In this document: positions 63,778-64,000 of the stretch, piece by piece
How the letters are laid out: each line of letters opens with the position of its first letter
Position numbering within the stretch: the first letter of the stretch is position 1
Source: Haliclystus octoradiatus
Taxonomy: Eukaryota; Cnidaria; Staurozoa; Stauromedusae; Haliclystidae
Direction of reading: 5' to 3'
Length of the DNA stretch: 64,000 nucleotides
NCBI GenBank assembly: GCA_916610825.1
Contig: OU744448.1
Coordinates: 26,992,107-27,056,106 of the forward strand
Program-made: the position numbers and the translations under genes
Notes under the pieces: model-generated
What the model was told of the DNA's origin: nothing
Databases searched by the model: none
Seen by the model: the letters and a program-made list of their open reading frames with translations, nothing else

Positions 63778-64000
63778 NNNNNNNNNNNNNNNNNNNNNNN
63801 NNNNNNNNNNNNNNNNNNNNNNNNNNNNNNNNNNNNNNNNNNNNNNNNNNNNNNNNNNNNNNNNNNNNNNNNNNNNNNNNNNNNNNNNNNNNNNNNNNNN
63901 NNNNNNNNNNNNNNNNNNNNNNNNNNNNNNNNNNNNNNNNNNNNNNNNNNNNNNNNNNNNNNNNNNNNNNNNNNNNNNNNNNNNNNNNNNNNNNNNNNNN
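63778..64000. other. Assembly gap (N)
   Basis: An uninterrupted run of N to the window end. It lies in the intron upstream of the homeobox exon. Confidence 1.

Overview
This window is a stretch of an AT-rich (about two-thirds A+T), intron-rich animal genome. The introns use GT-AG sites, many small repeat families sit between exons, and non-LTR retrotransposons are present. The gene set (POLR1C, TARBP1, POLR2G, a class A GPCR and a VSX/CHX10-type homeobox exon) is metazoan. The repeat style (TTAGGG-type short repeat, LINE 3' ends with a hairpin plus TTATTA tail, single-exon GPCR) suggests a marine invertebrate such as a cnidarian or an invertebrate deuterostome. I cannot fix the species from sequence alone.

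Layout. The left half (about 1-35 kb) holds three housekeeping genes. POLR1C lies on + with ten visible exons from 1677 to 9451, and its 5' exons lie outside the window or were not found. It runs tail-to-tail into TARBP1 on - (9992-25825, seven exons, 1567 codons, complete). TARBP1 in turn is head-to-head with POLR2G on + (26010-35073, nine exons, 170 codons, complete). The two start codons are 184 bp apart, so this gap is a candidate bidirectional promoter. I rebuilt all three genes by hand from splice sites and reading-frame phase. Every junction is phase-consistent and the deduced proteins align end to end with the known families.

Functionally the left half is about transcription and RNA modification: a subunit shared by RNA polymerases I and III, a SPOUT-type 2'-O-ribose methyltransferase, and the Rpb7 stalk subunit of RNA polymerase II. 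The introns carry several families of short nonautonomous repeats. These are pogo-like TA-flanked elements, fold-back elements, an element built from GTTCATGAAC palindromes, and a tRNA-derived SINE. The 8-mer palindrome TAGGCCTA is strongly over-represented (at least 16 copies) and I saw none after about 36 kb.

The right half (about 35-64 kb) is gene-poor. It holds decayed LINE fragments (35.6-38.0 kb), one intronless class A GPCR on - (41621-42559), microsatellites including a roughly 370-bp TACA array (53.07-53.44 kb), and two different full-size but frame-broken LINEs lying head-to-head (56.2-62.2 kb). At the right edge is the last coding exon of a VSX-like homeobox gene on - (63570-63734). 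An assembly gap fills 63778-64000.
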